Below the pieces are notes generated by a model. That model did no database searches. It was not told the DNA's origin and was given only the letters and a program-made list of their open reading frames with translations. The translations under genes and the position numbers were made by a program. Below, in pieces: positions 62,936 to 64,000 of a stretch of DNA of 64,000 nt (the first letter of the stretch is position 1; each line of letters starts with the position of its first letter). The DNA comes from Tepidicella baoligensis (lineage in GTDB: Bacteria; Pseudomonadota; Gammaproteobacteria; Burkholderiales; Burkholderiaceae_C): assembly GCF_013432195.1 (NCBI RefSeq), contig NZ_JACCDB010000003.1:186001-250000 (forward strand), written 5' to 3'.

Positions 62936-64000
62936 ATGCCTGCCCCCTTTTCTTCGGTGTTGTTGCCTTCGGACTGCGACACCGCCGCCCCAGCCAGTGG
63001 CCTCACGCGTGGCAGCGGCACGTCGCTTGCCCAGCAGCTGGCGGACCGTTTCGCGATCCGCATCCGCGATCGTCTCCTGGCGCCGGGCACCCGTTTGCCC
63101 AGCGTGCGGCAGTGTGCGGCAATCAACGGCTTGAGCCCGTCCACGGTGGTGGCTGCCTACGACCAGCTCCTGGCACGCGGGCTGGTCGAAGCGCGCCGCA
63201 ATAGGGGGTTTTTCGTGCGCGAGCGTGCCGGGGCGGCATCCATGCCATTTCAGGCTCCAACCGAGCGGGGCCTGCCCGGCTCGCGTCCACAGGCACCGGT
63301 CAATGCCGCCGCGCTCATCCGGGGCATGTTTCAGGGCAGCGATGACCGACCCCAGCCCTGCATGGGCGTGCTTCCGCCAGACTGGCTGGCGTCCAGCTTC
63401 ATGCCCGCGGCCCTGCGTCGCGTCACCGCCTCGCGCGCGCTCACCGATGCGTCTTTGCGCTATGGGGATCCCCGGGGAGACCCGCATTTGCGCCAGGTGC
63501 TGGCCGGCCGCCTGATGGCGCTGGGTCTGCCGGTGGATGACGCCCAACTGATCACCACCGTGGGTGCGACGCATGCGCTGGACATCATCAGCCGCACCTT
63601 GTTGCGGCCGGGCGATGCCGTCATGGTCGAAGAGCCTGGCTGGGCGGTCGAATTTGCCCGTCTCCAGGCGCTCGGCATGCGTCTGTTGCCCGTGCCCCGC
63701 GGCCCCGCCGGCCCGGATCTGGAAACCATGTCCCGCTACTGCGAAGCGCACGCCCCGAAGCTGTACGTCAGTGTGAGCGTGCTGCACAACCCGACCGGCT
63801 ATTCTTTGTCGCCGGCCAGTGCCCACCGCGTGCTCCAGCTGGCTCAGCGTCACGGCTTCTTCGTGGTCGAAGACGACACCTATAGCCACATCGCCGCCGA
63901 ACATGCCACCCGCCTGTCGGTGCTCGACGGCTTGCAGCGCACCTTCTATGTCAGTGGCTTTGCCAAAATCCTTGCCCCCAACTGGCGTGTTGGCTACCTG
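62936..64000 (+). CDS. MocR-type GntR/aminotransferase regulator, N-terminal part
   Basis: The first 355 codons run off the window. A GntR winged helix-turn-helix (about 27-100: LAQQLADRFAIRIRDRLLAP, LPSVRQCAAINGLSPSTVVA) is joined to a class I aminotransferase domain with YGDPRGDPHLRQVL, TTVGATHALDIISRTLL, SVLHNPTGYSLS and cofactor lysine K344 in SGFAKILAPNWR. MocR proteins sense PLP or amino acids and often regulate the neighbouring gene. GGAG lies 10 nt before ATG 62936. It is divergent from the LysE exporter gene. Confidence 0.9.
   Translation, partial: MPAPFSSVLLPSDCDTAAPASGLTRGSGTSLAQQLADRFAIRIRDRLLAPGTRLPSVRQCAAINGLSPSTVVAAYDQLLARGLVEARRNRGFFVRERAGAASMPFQAPTERGLPGSRPQAPVNAAALIRGMFQGSDDRPQPCMGVLPPDWLASSFMPAALRRVTASRALTDASLRYGDPRGDPHLRQVLAGRLMALGLPVDDAQLITTVGATHALDIISRTLLRPGDAVMVEEPGWAVEFARLQALGMRLLPVPRGPAGPDLETMSRYCEAHAPKLYVSVSVLHNPTGYSLSPASAHRVLQLAQRHGFFVVEDDTYSHIAAEHATRLSVLDGLQRTFYVSGFAKILAPNWRVGYL

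Overview
This window is GC-rich chromosomal DNA from a betaproteobacterium, most likely order Burkholderiales, family Comamonadaceae. The assignment is an inference from protein signatures (OxyR, L36, S4 and RpoA variants) and from gene neighbourhoods such as recG-oxyR-ubiA and lysM-dprA // def-fmt. No rRNA, CRISPR array or prophage is visible. The one recognised mobile element is a complete IS5-family insertion sequence.

Layout. 1-8.2 kb: 5' end of queA, a ParA-type ATPase, a diguanylate cyclase with duplicated PAS-like modules, an SbtB-like PII protein with an SbtA bicarbonate transporter, then recG-oxyR-ubiA. 8.2-10.6 kb: glpK-proC on the minus strand. 10.7-19.9 kb: the spc and alpha ribosomal operons from rplN to rplQ, with secY, infA and rpoA, followed by an initiator tRNA and its terminator. 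20-25.4 kb: katG, an MFS exporter with a C-terminal monooxygenase-like domain, a universal stress protein and a dienelactone hydrolase. 25.4-33.8 kb: a MASE1-CHASE-GGDEF-EAL protein, an Lrp regulator divergent from a fused indolepyruvate ferredoxin oxidoreductase, and a DMT transporter. 34-37.2 kb: yajC-secD-secF. 37.2-42.4 kb: lysM gene and dprA divergent from def-fmt-azlC-azlD. 42.4-46.1 kb: a hybrid sensor kinase and a small exported molybdopterin-fold-like protein, now separated by the IS. 46.1-54.7 kb: rep, an AEC transporter, priA, hemE, metY and a CoA-binding protein. 54.8-59.1 kb: redoxin and DsbD genes divergent from cfa. 59.1-64 kb: a creatininase-family gene, a histidine phosphatase, an aminotransferase, a LysE exporter and the start of a MocR-type regulator.

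The least explained signals are non-coding. The same short stem (CCGCAG/CTGCGG) lies 22-24 nt before the start codons of rplN, rpsD and rplQ. rpsD also has its own promoter and a three-hairpin leader. A near-perfect OxyR-type site lies between dsbD and cfa, and oxyR itself is in the window. Tandem DnaA boxes precede priA. A triple operator-like repeat lies between lysE and the MocR gene. The IS5 insertion regenerated the upstream gene's stop codon while splitting a probable sensor-kinase operon whose upstream protein has a molybdopterin-fold look but no cysteine.
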